A stretch of 64,000 nucleotides of DNA, from contig JAJEKV010000131.1 of NCBI GenBank assembly GCA_021234155.1, forward strand, positions 1,411,288 through 1,475,287, given 5' to 3'. The position numbers were made by a program, and so were the translations under genes. This stretch comes from Isoetes taiwanensis. Lineage: Eukaryota > Streptophyta > Lycopodiopsida > Isoetales > Isoetaceae. The notes beneath the pieces were generated by a model that was given only the letters and a program-made list of their open reading frames with translations, had not been told where the DNA came from and did not search any database. Every line of letters starts with the position of its first letter. Position 1 is the first letter of the stretch. Below, in pieces: positions 53,571 to 64,000 of this stretch.

Positions 53571-54595
53571 CTGCTGAAGAACATGAGGAGCTACTCGATA
53601 CACTAAAAGTATCAAATTCCTTTGCCATTCTTGCGATTATGCCGATGATCCCGGGTCTTGATAAAATTGCAGATGAAATCTGTAATAGTCCCATTGAGCC
53701 AACCTCCCTTCACCCTCAACTTCAAAACACACCTACATATACATCCATCACACATCCCATCCAAAACATTGCATTACCATTTGAAACTGCACTTGACCCC
53801 CTTTCCTTATATGTTGACCTCTCTGAAACTTCTGAATCATCCTTACCCCCTACCAAGAATGCAGCCATTTCCCCAAAGATAGCTCAGCAATTGCAGGAAT
53901 TAATGACAGCCACTGAGGTATTGCCAGATCCTTCTAAACAGATGTCAATGGTCACAAAAGATAGGGATGAACATATCAGAAATATATCAAATGGTTGGGA
54001 ACACAATTTGCTGTACATAGATCATGAGCACACAGTAGCAACCGCAACAGCATATGATCAGCATCAATCAGAGGAAACAACAGGAAATAATACAGCATCC
54101 TCCCCACATCAGTTGAGATCTTCAAAGACACCACATTTGGAACAAGCTAATACCAGGCAAGATCTTTCCATTCTAAAAGTTGCAGATAATTTATCACTTA
54201 ACTGCTCTAATGTGGATAATAATGTGGATAATAATGTAATTACCCCCACAAACTCCACTGATCCTTCTTTAGCTGAGACTGTAGACCATGAATGTTGCAA
54301 ATCCAAATTCTGGCAGTGCTCTCACTCTAACATAATAGCTAAAGGAAATACCTTTGTAGCACCTAACTCTGACAAAGAAAATGCCCCTGACTTCCATATT
54401 TCAAACACTGATAACTTATGGGATGGAGATATTTATTTGCTTCCTCATCAAAACAATCCTACTGTTGACCACCCAACAATCCAATCCACCAAAAGAAATA
54501 GAAAGAAAAAGGGGAAAAACATTCTTGGCCAAATCCAAAACACTCCTGCAGCTAATACTCGACAAAAAACCAAAAGTGCTAACAAATTCCACTAG
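53570..54595 (+). CDS. LINE B ORF1 (C-terminal part)
   Basis: Open from the insertion point in the frame of the ATG at 53639, about 340 codons. It is Ser/Thr/Asn-rich and low in complexity, with an internal NNVDNNV repeat and a basic end (TKRNRKKKGKN...TRQKTKSANKFH). This fits the hydrophilic C-terminal half of plant L1 ORF1. The N-terminal nucleic-acid-binding domain is missing because of 5' truncation. The stop (54593-54595) is 34 bp before the ORF2 start, the spacing expected for a LINE. Confidence 0.6.
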   Translation, partial: PAEEHEELLDTLKVSNSFAILAIMPMIPGLDKIADEICNSPIEPTSLHPQLQNTPTYTSITHPIQNIALPFETALDPLSLYVDLSETSESSLPPTKNAAISPKIAQQLQELMTATEVLPDPSKQMSMVTKDRDEHIRNISNGWEHNLLYIDHEHTVATATAYDQHQSEETTGNNTASSPHQLRSSKTPHLEQANTRQDLSILKVADNLSLNCSNVDNNVDNNVITPTNSTDPSLAETVDHECCKSKFWQCSHSNIIAKGNTFVAPNSDKENAPDFHISNTDNLWDGDIYLLPHQNNPTVDHPTIQSTKRNRKKKGKNILGQIQNTPAANTRQKTKSANKFH

Positions 54596-54629
54596 CCATC
54601 TCCTTTTCTGCTTTATTCCTAAATTCTCC

Positions 54630-57600
54630 ATGAAGATTCTCAGTTGGAATCTCAGAGGTATCAAAGGCCCTTTAAAAAGAAGAAGGGCTATCTCTCAGAT
54701 TAGAAGTTATGATGCAGATATCATCCTTCTTCAGGAGCTAAGACTTCCTAGCTTTGAATGCTCAAACTTAGCAGATTGGATTGGCCCTGGCTTTTCATCC
54801 ATTTGGATTGAGGCCAATGGTACCTCTGGTGGCATTTGCATTATTTGGAGACATCTTATCCATAGCTATGTTCACACTAGCCCTTGCAGGTCCTGGCAAT
54901 CTGTCATCTACAAGCATAATGATCTCAGCTTTGGAATTATAAACATCTATGCTTCCACTGATTCAAGAATTAGAGCCAACACTTGGCCCATGGTTAGCAA
55001 TTTCATTGCATCTCAGACCTGTGACACTTGGATCATGGCAGGGGATTTTAATAACACACCTACTTGGGATATGAAGATAGGAAAAAATCTTAACATGTCA
55101 TCTGAAGAGACTTTACAATGGGATCAAATGCTTGATAGGCATTTCTTTCAGCATATCCCCTCCTCTACCCCTGCCTACACTTGGTCCAACAAGCAAGAAG
55201 GTAATAGCAGGGTATATTGTGCACTGGACAGGTTCTACATAAATAACACTCATAATGATATTTGGAATAACTGTCTAGTTAGTAGTGATGAGGCCACATC
55301 TATATCTGATCACCAGCCTCAATTTTTCACTATCAATTACACTCTATCTGTTAAGAGGCATGGCAATACCCCTTTTAAGCTGAACTGCTCCCTTCTTGAC
55401 TCTGATAATTTCTGCACAGATTGCATTGCCTTCTATGGAACTCTCCCCAAAGTTAGATCCACAAATTCTATGAAATCCTTTTATACCAACATAAAAGACT
55501 CCAAAACCTGGATCAAACAGTGGTCGAAGAATTTACATGATAGTAAGCAAGCAGAGAAAAGTGCCTATCTAAAAGAAATGAAAGAGGTAAGATTGCAGCT
55601 GCAGGAGGACCCCCTTAATGTTGAGCTTCATTGGCAAGAAGAAAATCTAGAAAGGGTTATCAAAACAGTTGAAGAGATGGAAGCAAAAGGAGCATCCATC
55701 AGATGCAAAATCAAGTACCTTTCCAACATGGACCATGGAAATTCCAAGTTCTTTTACAGAGTTGCCAAGTCTAGACTTCTAAAGAGTCAACTGACCACTG
55801 TCAAAGATGACAATGGTAATATCTACACAGATCAAAAAGAAATTTCCAATTTCTTTTGCTCCAATTATGAGAAAATCTTCTTTCAACCTATAGACAACTC
55901 TGTGCAAACTGTTGAAGCCAAATGTTTTACTGATCTCATTGAAAATAGTGGTCTCCATAGTAATCTGTTCATGTCCCCCTCCACAGATGCTATCCCCACT
56001 GCAGATAAGACTTTCTCTACCCTCAAGAGTCTTGCCAAAGGCAAAAGCCCTGGCCCTGATGGTCTTCCACCCGAATTCTACATTAGATTCTGGGATACTA
56101 TTAAAAATGATTTTATGCACATGATCAAAGGTTTTTGGAATTCCAACCATCTACATCCTGCTCTATCTTCTGGCCTTATCACTCTAATCCCTAAAGTTGA
56201 CAATCCTCAGACTTTCTCAGACTGGAGGCCTATCTCTTTAACAAACTCCACTTATAAGGTCTGTGCTAAGATTATAGCTACCAAGGTAAAAGCTCATCTT
56301 CAATAGATCATCAGTCAGAATCAATCTGCTTTTCTCCCAAACAGATACATCCTAGATAACTATATTGCAGCCATGGAGGGAATGCATTGGATCAATCTAA
56401 CTAAACAAAATTGCATCTTATTGAAGTTAGATTTTTCAAAAGCCTTCGACACTGTAAGGTGGAATTTCTTAGAGTACTCCCTGCAAAAACTTGGCTTCAA
56501 AGATTGAAAAATTATCAAGCTAATCTTGGGATTAAATTCTAGATCCCAATCAACTGTTCTTGTTAATGGCTCCCGAGGATATTTTTTCCCTCTAGCTCGA
56601 GGTGTCAGACAAGGCTGCCCACTAGCCCCTTATCTCTTTAAAAGGTAGCGAGAGATGCTCACTAGAGTGATCATTCATCATCAATGCTGTGGGAAACATA
56701 GTTGGTGCGAATCTTCCTGATAATACTTCCAATCTTTCCATTCTGCAATATGCAGATGACTCCTTCAGTTTCCTCAAGAATGAGTCAGGCATCATTGCCA
56801 ACTTCTTGAACACAATTCACATCTTTGGAGCTGCCTCTGGGATACATCTTAACAGAAATAAATGCACAATTATTGGGGATTTAGATGTTGGCGATTATTC
56901 TTGGCATCAAGTGCATCAAATCAACTGAGATAACCAACCTTTTGGGTATGCCTTTGTCCCTCAATCCCAAATCTCAAAGGATTGTCTCGAGAATCGAGAA
57001 AAAGCTAGGCAATTATGGCAATTGCCTTTCACTTGCGGAAGAACCATAATTGCCAATTGTTCTTCTTTGCCTCCCACATTTATTACTCCTCCGCCTGTTG
57101 GCTCCAAAATCCATCTATCAACAAATTGAGAATTGTTAGAAACTTCATCCGGAAAAATCACCATATGGTTAATCTGAAAACTGTTACTAGAAGCAAGAAG
57201 CGTGGTGGCATAGGATGCAAAAACTTGGCTCTTCAAGGTTATGCTTGGTTGGAAAATATATCCGAAATCCCTGTTCTTGCAAAAATAACCCAGCCACATT
57301 ATTTATCAAATATTGGCTTTCTTAGGATCATCCTAAAGGGCATCCCTCTATCGTCATGATTTGCCTTCTTGACTTTCACAACTCAAAACACACCAAACAT
57401 ATCTCCTCTTATGAGAGGCATTATCTGGCACGGAACAAAGTTCACATTAACTTTGAACATTCAAGTACTCAAAATAGCCACTTTCGAGCACAAGCATTTT
57501 TGGAATCCCAATCTTTCCATAGACAATAGTACTCCTTTGGCTATCAAACATCCTATACAAAAAAGTGGACCGGACTATGGTATTTCAAAGCTTGGTGATT

Positions 57601-58408
57601 TATGGGTTCAAACAAGATGGATTTCATGGACCAATCTGAAAAAATAGGATCGAGGCGACTCATCGATAAGCTTTTGTTTAGACTCATCGGGCAAAAACTT
57701 AGCAACATCAATCTCCTTGACAATCCACACACCGATGATTGGTTCATTATGGGTAAGCCTAGCTATAGTGTTTCCAAAGGTCTACACTGTCTAAATATGC
57801 CTCATCAGCCCTCCAAATCTAAACTTTATTGGGGGACTCTCTGATGATTATGAAAAAAGGCTTTTCAAGAATATTTGGAATTCATACTTGCCCCCAAAGA
57901 TTTCATATTTCATCTGGTTAATCGCCAACAAGAGCTTGCCAAATATGGAAACTCTAGCAAGACACTCGAATTCTTTAACAAATCCTGTGCATCCCAAATT
58001 TGCCCTCTTGCTTGCAAAGTAATCTTTGAATCACTTGAACATATCTTTGGTTGTGCTATTCTAAATTCCTTTTGGAGATGGTTTGAACTTACTTTCAATA
58101 TCACTTGTCCAGCTACTTTGCTTGAGTTCCTGATGAATGATGATGCCTTTAAAAATTCCTTATGTTACATTGCTTTGTGGAATGTATGGAAACATAGAAA
58201 TAGGTGTCTTTATGGTGGAAAGACACTTTCTATATTCTGGATTAAATCTCAAGTTATTAATGATATAGAAATGGTTGCAACAAGTCAGATACATCAACAT
58301 AAAGATTCCTTAGATTCTTTGGATAATAAATGGCTAAATATAGGGAATTTCTTGGGTGCCTATAAAATATTTAAGCTACATTGTCATGAAACTCTTACTG
58401 ACACTTAA
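54630..58408 (+). pseudogene. LINE B ORF2: endonuclease, reverse transcriptase, zf-RVT
   Basis: The ATG at 54630 opens with MKILSWNLRGIKGPLKRRRA. The endonuclease has ILLQELRLPS, GIINIYAS, IMAGDFNNTP and a final SDHQP (to about 55340). The RT has KGKSPGPDGLPPEFY, SDWRPISLTNSTYK, LKLDFSKAFDTVRW, RGVRQGCPLAPYLF and LQYADDSFSF, all canonical including YADD. The C-terminus has the zf-RVT pattern (PKISYFIWLIANKSLP, ESLEHIF). It is open to 56306. Then come a TAG (56304) and TGA (about 56504) inside the RT, a frame break near 56645 and others after 56900, so it is dead but recent. Confidence 0.9.
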
Positions 58409-58428
58409 TTTTTTTACTGGTAGATTAC

Positions 58429-58884
58429 ATGAAGAACCTAAGTAGGGAGATTGGCACTTCGGTTGAGCCTGCAGAATACAGACTGTTCCCAGGACAGAGG
58501 CTAGTTCATGATATACAGTATACATATGACATGTGGACAGGTCCAGTCAGGGGCATCACTGATATTGACATACCAGACATCCCTGATGATGAGCTTGATT
58601 GGGCTATGGAATTTTGCAGAAGCACATATCTCATGGTGCAATTATGGTGGTTTATGGAATGTAATAGCAGAAGAATGACTGACCAACAGTTTGAGAATTA
58701 TAGGGAATGTTACTACCACTACAGGGATTTGGCAGATGCATATGGCACACTAATCATTCTAATGTCCACCACAAATGCAGATAGGCTGATTATTGAGTTG
58801 AATTGGGGAAATGGTCGCACTCTTATACTCCAACCTCAGTTCCAAGCTCACTATGAATATCTCAGTTCCTACCATTTCCATTGA
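58429..58884 (+). CDS. Extra ORF downstream of LINE B ORF2
   Basis: An intact 151-codon ORF with ATG 58429, 20 bp after the ORF2 stop and before the A-rich tail. It is acidic (ITDIDIPDIPDDELDWAMEF) and rich in Trp and Tyr (LMVQLWWFMECNSRR, YRECYYHYRDLADAYG). There is no signal peptide, membrane segment or motif that I recognise. Plant L1 elements normally end with ORF2, so this is either a lineage-specific ORF3, a sequence captured by read-through of a neighbouring gene, or chance. Intactness beside a damaged ORF2 is suggestive but weak, because the frame is short. Confidence 0.55.
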   Translation: MKNLSREIGTSVEPAEYRLFPGQRLVHDIQYTYDMWTGPVRGITDIDIPDIPDDELDWAMEFCRSTYLMVQLWWFMECNSRRMTDQQFENYRECYYHYRDLADAYGTLIILMSTTNADRLIIELNWGNGRTLILQPQFQAHYEYLSSYHFH

Positions 58885-59252
58885 CATCCCCACTCTCTTC
58901 CTATCCGTTGAACTACACCTCACATTTTTGGGACCACATACTGATCTTCATATAATTGCAGCATTTCATTAGCACCTACTCTATTTTGCAGGATCTCATT
59001 TTGGACTGCTCTTTGACTGGTTTAAGGCAGATGTTACTGAACTCTTTCAACAATGTTCTCTTCAGTTGCAGCACAATAGATTTACCAGCTACTAATAAGG
59101 CTGAGTAATATTTTGGACACTACTATGTGCTTCTCACAGCACTTATCTTATTTGTATTTACTTGTATGCTTTTTTATGAGTAGCCTACTTATAAAGGCTC
59201 ACTCAATATGTTGTACCTTTTTCTATAATTAATGAAAAAAACCCCATTCACT

Positions 59253-59272
59253 CAAAAAAAAAATAAAAAAAA
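59253..59272 (+). repeat. A-rich tail of LINE B
   Basis: The sequence is A-rich (runs of nine A's around a single T) and preceded by AATTAATGAAAAAAA. It directly precedes the second copy of the target site. Confidence 0.85.
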
Positions 59273-62125
59273 ATGAGACAAATGGAATTCAGTGGGGGCT
59301 GATAAACATATATGCGACTAACAAACCTGCAGAGAGAGCAGTGTTTGGGAGAGATATTTAGGGATGTTTGTTTCATCAATCAGTGGATAATTGGGTTTTA
59401 GGAGGCGACCTCAACATGACAGACATGTGGAATCAAAAGATTGGATTACATAGGAATCTTTTGGGGGAAGAGCGGGTGGCACGAGACTCCTTGCTCAATA
59501 ACTGCGGATTTGTCCTTCTCCTACCATCTAATACACCATATTCATGGTCAAACAAGCAGAATGGTGTAGATAGATAGAGCCTATTGTTTCCTAGACAAAT
59601 TCTATTTGGCTAATAAATCAGCTCCCTTTATAGATAGATGCTTTGTGGAAGGGGATTTGGCATTCTCTCAGTCAGAACATGTGCCACAAAGCTTCACAGT
59701 TTGAGAACCTTCCATCCGCTAAAAGGCGGAGAGGGAATGTTCTCTTTCAATTCAATACTGAATCTCCTTGGGAAGGATGCATTCCGCAATGAAGGATGCA
59801 TTCCGCAATCCTTTTAGGAATTTTATTTTAGCTCAAGGGGAGGAGGAGCTCCCTCGTATGAAAGCATGGGTTCACAAAACTGCTCTAATGAAAGAGTGGA
59901 TAAAAAAAAGTTCCGTAGATCTAAGATTGACCTCTATGATCAAATTCGATTGGGTCAAGCGGGATATGATAATGAATCCATTTAACACTATCTATTAGGC
60001 GCTAGAGGAAGAACCCATTTGTTAGAGTCAAAGCCATGGAGGAGGAGGAAGCTTGTAGGGTAGTAGTTAGATCCAAAACTAAATGGTATCTTTGAAGTGG
60101 ACCATGAAAGCTCTATGTGTTTCTTGAGAATGGTAGGAGCTACATTGGCCGGAGAATAGTATTACCTCGATTATAGATAAGCAACATCAACTCTTGAGCG
60201 AAGAGATTGAAATTAAATCATTTTTCGGACTCGATATTCTACTCAATGCTCCCCATGGTTGCCCTCTCTCAAAGAGAATTCCAACGATCATGTGATGACA
60301 ATAGATCACTAGTCACGAGGCCCGGGCGTTGTAGAAATCTATAAGGCCCTTTGCCCTCTTGCCTCGGATAAATCCCCGAGGACGGATGGATTTCCACGAG
60401 TTTTATGTGGAAATTTGGGATATCTTAGGACCTTTCTTTACTAAGGAAGTTAAATGGGCTTGGGCTATAAAATATCTTCATCCGACCTTGGCATCTGGAT
60501 TTATCTCATTGGTTCTAAAAGTGAAGCGGAGACCTCGGGTCCTTAATGAATGGAGACCGATGGCTCACCAATGTTACATATAAAGTAATCATGAAGGTTA
60601 TAGCTGGCCATTATTAAGCCAATTTTGGCTCGGGTAATTAGATGCAAACAATCAACATTTCTACCGAAGAAACATCTTGGGCGACTACTTGGCGACTAGA
60701 GAGGGGCTCTCTTTGTAGTAGTCCTCTCATCAAAAAGTGTGTTATGCTAAAACTTGATGTTTGAAGAGCTTATGATTCACTTCCGGATGGTGCGATCTAA
60801 GAGGTCATATCTCACATGGGATTTGGCATTGACTTTATCAACCTAGTTATGGGTTTGAATAAGATGGCTTACGCTTCTATTTTGATAATCGGCCCGACCA
60901 TCCGGTCTTTTGAGCTCAGGAAGGTATTAGGCAAGGATGCCCCTAGCTCCATATCCATTTTTATTATGGCAAATCCCTCATTTGTATGATGAAGGAAATG
61001 GTGGCGAGGGAACACGCAATGGGCAAGTTCTACGCTTTCAAATGATAAAGTGGCGATTACGCGGTATACATATGATACATTTCTCCTCTTGAGATATGAC
61101 GGAGGAAGTTTCTTAGCATGTCGTGATGCTTTAAATTCTTTTTGATCAATATTAGGGATTGAATTAAATTATGCTAAGTGTGTGGTCATTTGGCCATTTG
61201 ATTGTGAAGTTGATGCAAGGGTTAAGGCTTGGAACCATCAAATAGTGACTTCCACAGAGACAATTAAACTTTTGGGAATGCTGTTGAATTTAGCAAAGAA
61301 TTTGAAGGGACTTTGGGCACCAATTGTAGAAAAGACCAGAAAAAAGATTAACCTATGGTCATGTAAGTCCCTTTCTACCATGGGGCGCATGACAGTTGCT
61401 AATGCTATTCTCAATGCCACTCATATCTATTATTCTTCAGCAACAGTGGCACAAAAATATATATATGATCAAATTCTAGTTATCATACGCAGGTTTATTT
61501 GGGGCAAAACAACTAGAGTTGCATGGACAGAAATGTACGGTGACAAAAGGGATGCTGGATTAGGATGTAAAGATTCATTGGTCCAAAGAAGAGTCTTAGC
61601 AGTTAAATTTCTATGGAGGGCCATCCAAAAGGAAAGATCCCCGGCTTTGGATTTTGTGCGTTACTGGCTTAAGCAGGGCAAGGTACGGGGAAGACCATCT
61701 ACCCCTAGGGATGAGATTGGTTCACACATCCCCTATAATGAGGAAAATATTAGGAGCTTGAGAGGAAGTACAAGATATTTTTGTACTAGCAGAAGCTCCA
61801 TGGGAGGCAGATAATCTGAGTTTGTTCTAGAATACACAAATATGGGAAAGAGATCTACTCTCATTGGCACTGGTTCACCCTCGAGTCCTTACTAAATGGC
61901 GTGGAGCAGGGGTTACCAAAGTGGGCCATTTGTGGATAAATGATCGTTGTATTTCTTGGACTAGATTCAAATCCATGGTACCAGGTGTTGGGGAAGGAGA
62001 TATGAGGATCCTTAACAAGATTATGGGAAATGTTAACATGCTCTCAGGGATCCTAGGGAATGAGGAAAATGGCTATGTGTGGATGAAGGAGTTTACAAAG
62101 TTAGAAAAATCTATGAGCCACTAAC
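59273..62125 (+). pseudogene. Outer L1-type LINE (A), 3' part: endonuclease, RT, C-terminus
   Basis: Continuation of the LINE interrupted at 53570: NGIQWGLINIYAT, then LGGDLNMTDMW (the GDxN motif) and PYSWSNKQNG for the endonuclease. The RT is badly broken, with TDGFPRVLCGN near 60380, PTLASGFISLVLKV near 60490 and an RQGCP-like relic near 60930. The best stretch is 61182-61814 (210 codons) with TIKLLGMLLN, LWSCKSLSTMGRMTVANAIL and NATHIYYSSA, which follows the RT in L1 elements. The last recognisable frame (61864-62124) has KVGHLWINDRCISW. It is older than LINE B. Confidence 0.75.
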
Positions 62126-62133
62126 GAATCGTT

Positions 62134-62157
62134 AAAGGAAGGAAGGAAGGAAGGAAG
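62134..62157. repeat. (GGAA)n microsatellite
   Basis: About six GGAA units between the end of LINE A coding and a following 62168-62425 frame that has no recognisable motif. The same tetramer forms the edge of the insert at 1356. Confidence 0.9.
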
Positions 62158-62159
62158 TT

Positions 62160-63580
62160 TATTTTAAATGAAGGGATGCACGTGGCTCAACATCTTTAAA
62201 CCTTTAGAAACTCAAACTAGAAATTCTCAAGGTGTTATGATTGGGTCTAAGGTCATGCCGCATGAAACTTATGCCAAAGTTACACAAATCCCCCTATATA
62301 CGAGCGAGTTGGCAAAGAGAAATGTTCGCGACAGCCTTGGCCACCGCGATAAATTTCTTGTATGTGATAACGAATTCTATCTATCCCTTATGGGGAATGT
62401 AAAATTTGTTATAAAATTAATATAAATATCTACCTTACCTTTAAAAAAAAAGTCAAAGAAAAAGAGAGCCCCAAAGAATGAGAAGATATACTTTTGAAAA
62501 ATGCATAGAAGGGTGAGTAAAATAACGAGGTTCCCTCCCTTGTTGGACCTATTAAAATGAGTCACCTATACGACTTAATGATACTCGCACAGTAGGTAGA
62601 TCAACGTAAACAAGGTGATAGGGTGTACCTAACAGAATGTTGGTCAGATGACAGAGCAGAACGCGTTCTATAATGCCATGTGAGGAAGGATTGCTTTGAC
62701 ATAAAAGTCAGAGCGATAAGCATGTCCATATATTATTAACAAAGGCAAGGAAAGTGAGGTAAATGCCATATGAGTGTAAGGAGCAACAACTTGCAATGAA
62801 AATGTAGTAAAGAACTGCAAGGGTCAGTTTCAATTTTGGGAAGGTCGGATATCAACATGGCAACATGGATCAGGAATCATGTTGGCAAGCTCTTGTGTGG
62901 TCTTTTCGAGGTTTTTTTTTTTTTTTTTTTTGGAAAGGGGGGGATTCACACAATGTTAAGGTTGGCAGTATAGGAAGAAACCCAGCCCCATTTGTAAATG
63001 AAAAAACTCAATGGTCCCCAAAAGCCCCATAGAAAACAAAAAATACTCAATGGTTCCACAAAATAGAGAGCGTGTGCGCGTCAATGTAAATGACACCTTG
63101 CTAAGAACTACGGCGACGCCGGCTCCTGGTTGACTCTGCTGTCGGAAAAAAAATAGGGCCTCCACGAGCATGACGAACTGGGAGAATTGTTAGCCTTTTC
63201 TTTACTTGAAGTTTTGTTCAGTATAGCCTTCCTCGGGAGTTTTTTCTCGCCAGGTTTTTCTCTTCAGATTCTGCTTTGAACCAGTCCAGCTCTGAATTCG
63301 TCTCTTTGATTGGTTCTGTCGAGCTTTTTTCTTTGGAATTGACTCATAGTGTGAAGCAGATGTATTGTCTTCAGTTCTGTGTTGTTTTCGACTGTATTTG
63401 TATTGAAACGTCATTCCAGTTGCAGGATAGCTTCAGATTCAACCGAATTCTGCGGGGCACATGAACACTATGGCACATGAGCAATATGGCTGTATACGTA
63501 GAAGCAGTTTGAGCGTAGAATTAATTTTGTAGAGTGGGGGTAGAGATATCGATTGTGAGCAAGAGTTTGGTTTCAAAATT
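62160..63580. other. LINE 3' end and intergenic sequence with poly-T tract
   Basis: An A-run at 62443-62451 may be the tail of LINE A. A T-run of about 22 bases at 62912-62933, followed by GGAAAGGGGGG, could be the tail of a minus-strand retroposed element. I found no target duplication. No gene up to 63580. Confidence 0.45.
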
Positions 63581-63584
63581 CGGC

Positions 63585-64000
63585 ATGAAGTTGTTGGACA
63601 GGATATTTAAGAAGGGCTCACAGAATGGATCTCCATGTTCATCCTTGCCATCATCCCCTGCTAAGCCCGGTTTCTTGTCTCGCCCATCTGGACCTCGGAG
63701 CTCTACTTCATCACCCCATGGTTCCAGCAAAGGTGGAAGAGCTGAAAAAGTAATTAGGTTATTGGGGGTTGAAACAGAGGATCAGGAATCAGAAGTTAGA
63801 AGGGTAATGGAATGTAAATCTGACTATTTTGGAGATTTTTCTTTGGAATCTGATGCCGATAATCAATCAGAAGAAGGCTCACCACGGGGGTTTCCACTTC
63901 CTTCAGATTCTTTTGATAAGAGAAGAAACTCCACTTCGAATGTAAGACCTCATCGGGCTTGTTCTGGCGAACCTATGGAAAGGGCTTATTCTGGGGAACC
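63585..64000 (+). CDS. Ser/Arg-rich ORF running off the window
   Basis: From ATG 63585 the frame is open to the last base (138 codons, incomplete). The previous in-frame stop is at 63522, so the start is well defined. It starts MKLLDRIFKKGSQNG, then is rich in Ser, Pro, Gly, Arg and Glu (SSPAKPGFLSRPSGPRSSTS, FSLESDADNQSEEGSPRG), and its last visible part repeats (A/R)CSGEP / AYSGEP. It looks intrinsically disordered. It could be the ORF1 N-terminus of another LINE or a host gene; nothing here decides. Confidence 0.5.
   Translation, partial: MKLLDRIFKKGSQNGSPCSSLPSSPAKPGFLSRPSGPRSSTSSPHGSSKGGRAEKVIRLLGVETEDQESEVRRVMECKSDYFGDFSLESDADNQSEEGSPRGFPLPSDSFDKRRNSTSNVRPHRACSGEPMERAYSGE

Larger units (their letters stand above)
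53570..59272 (+). mobile_element. Inner L1-type LINE (B) inserted in LINE A
   Basis: A 5.7-kb LINE: 5'-truncated ORF1 (53570-54595), ORF2 (54630-58408), an extra ORF (58429-58884), a 3' untranslated region and an A-rich tail (59253-59272). Flanking copies of the target are imperfect: ATGAGAACACCAAATTGAA at 53551-53569 and ATGAGACAAATGGAATT from 59273. The tail abuts the second copy and LINE A resumes in register, so this is a clean nested insertion. It is younger than A but already carries stops. Confidence 0.85.

Overview
This is a eukaryotic nuclear window and looks like repeat-rich land-plant DNA. Four things point there: plant L1-type LINEs with an ORF1 that resembles the DUF4283 type, a Ty1/Copia retrotransposon, genes split by short GT-AG introns (about 48-135 bp), and tRNA-derived short repeats. 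A seed-free plant such as a fern would fit, but I cannot identify the species. I see no clearly intact host gene, no rRNA, no CRISPR array and no bacterial features. Almost every supported coding stretch belongs to a mobile element, and most are broken.

Layout. 1-3.27 kb: decayed LINE copies ending in an (ACATT)n tail, interrupted by a GC-rich insert. 3.27-12.24 kb: the 3' part of a Copia element with its 3' LTR, split by a 7.2-kb insertion (4046-11273) with inverted ends and clusters of the palindrome GGTATAAATTTATACC. 12.24-14.6 kb: minus-strand LINE with ORF1 and tandem 5' monomers. 14.8-17.4 kb: a small SINE-like insert with a perfect 16-bp target duplication, a minus-strand LINE ORF1 and another poly-T insert. 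17.77-18.8 kb: a second copy of the palindrome-bearing element end.

19.17-37.50 kb is the most unusual part. Near-identical 21-bp inverted ends bracket three gene remnants: a transposase-like gene (+), a gene joining an FCP1-like HAD phosphatase to a Ulp1-like cysteine protease (-), and a coiled-coil/RING-like zinc-finger gene (-). I infer one large, multi-gene DNA transposon later invaded by satellites. Inside it lie (CAC)n/(GTG)n arrays near both ends, a CACGTGGC repeat array, a 19-bp minisatellite that switches orientation, a 2.1-kb palindromic element with about 0.7-kb arms, and an approximately 63-bp tandem array.

37.5-47.3 kb: mostly AT-rich sequence, a LINE fragment and a minus-strand LINE (40.8-43.2 kb) carrying a tRNA-Ala-like insertion. 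47.4-49.7 kb: coding-like remnants and a 350-bp MITE whose ends resemble those of the 18-kb element. 50.0-52.4 kb: decayed plus-strand LINE with a (TTCTA)n tail. 52.4-62.4 kb: two nested LINEs; the younger (53.57-59.27 kb) carries an extra intact 151-codon ORF after the reverse-transcriptase ORF. 62.4-64 kb: a poly-T tract and the start of a Ser-rich reading frame that runs off the window.

Functionally the window records repeated nested transposition. The retroelements supply endonuclease and reverse transcriptase, the small tRNA-like and poly-A elements probably used such machinery, and the 18-kb candidate pairs a transposase with protein-modifying genes.
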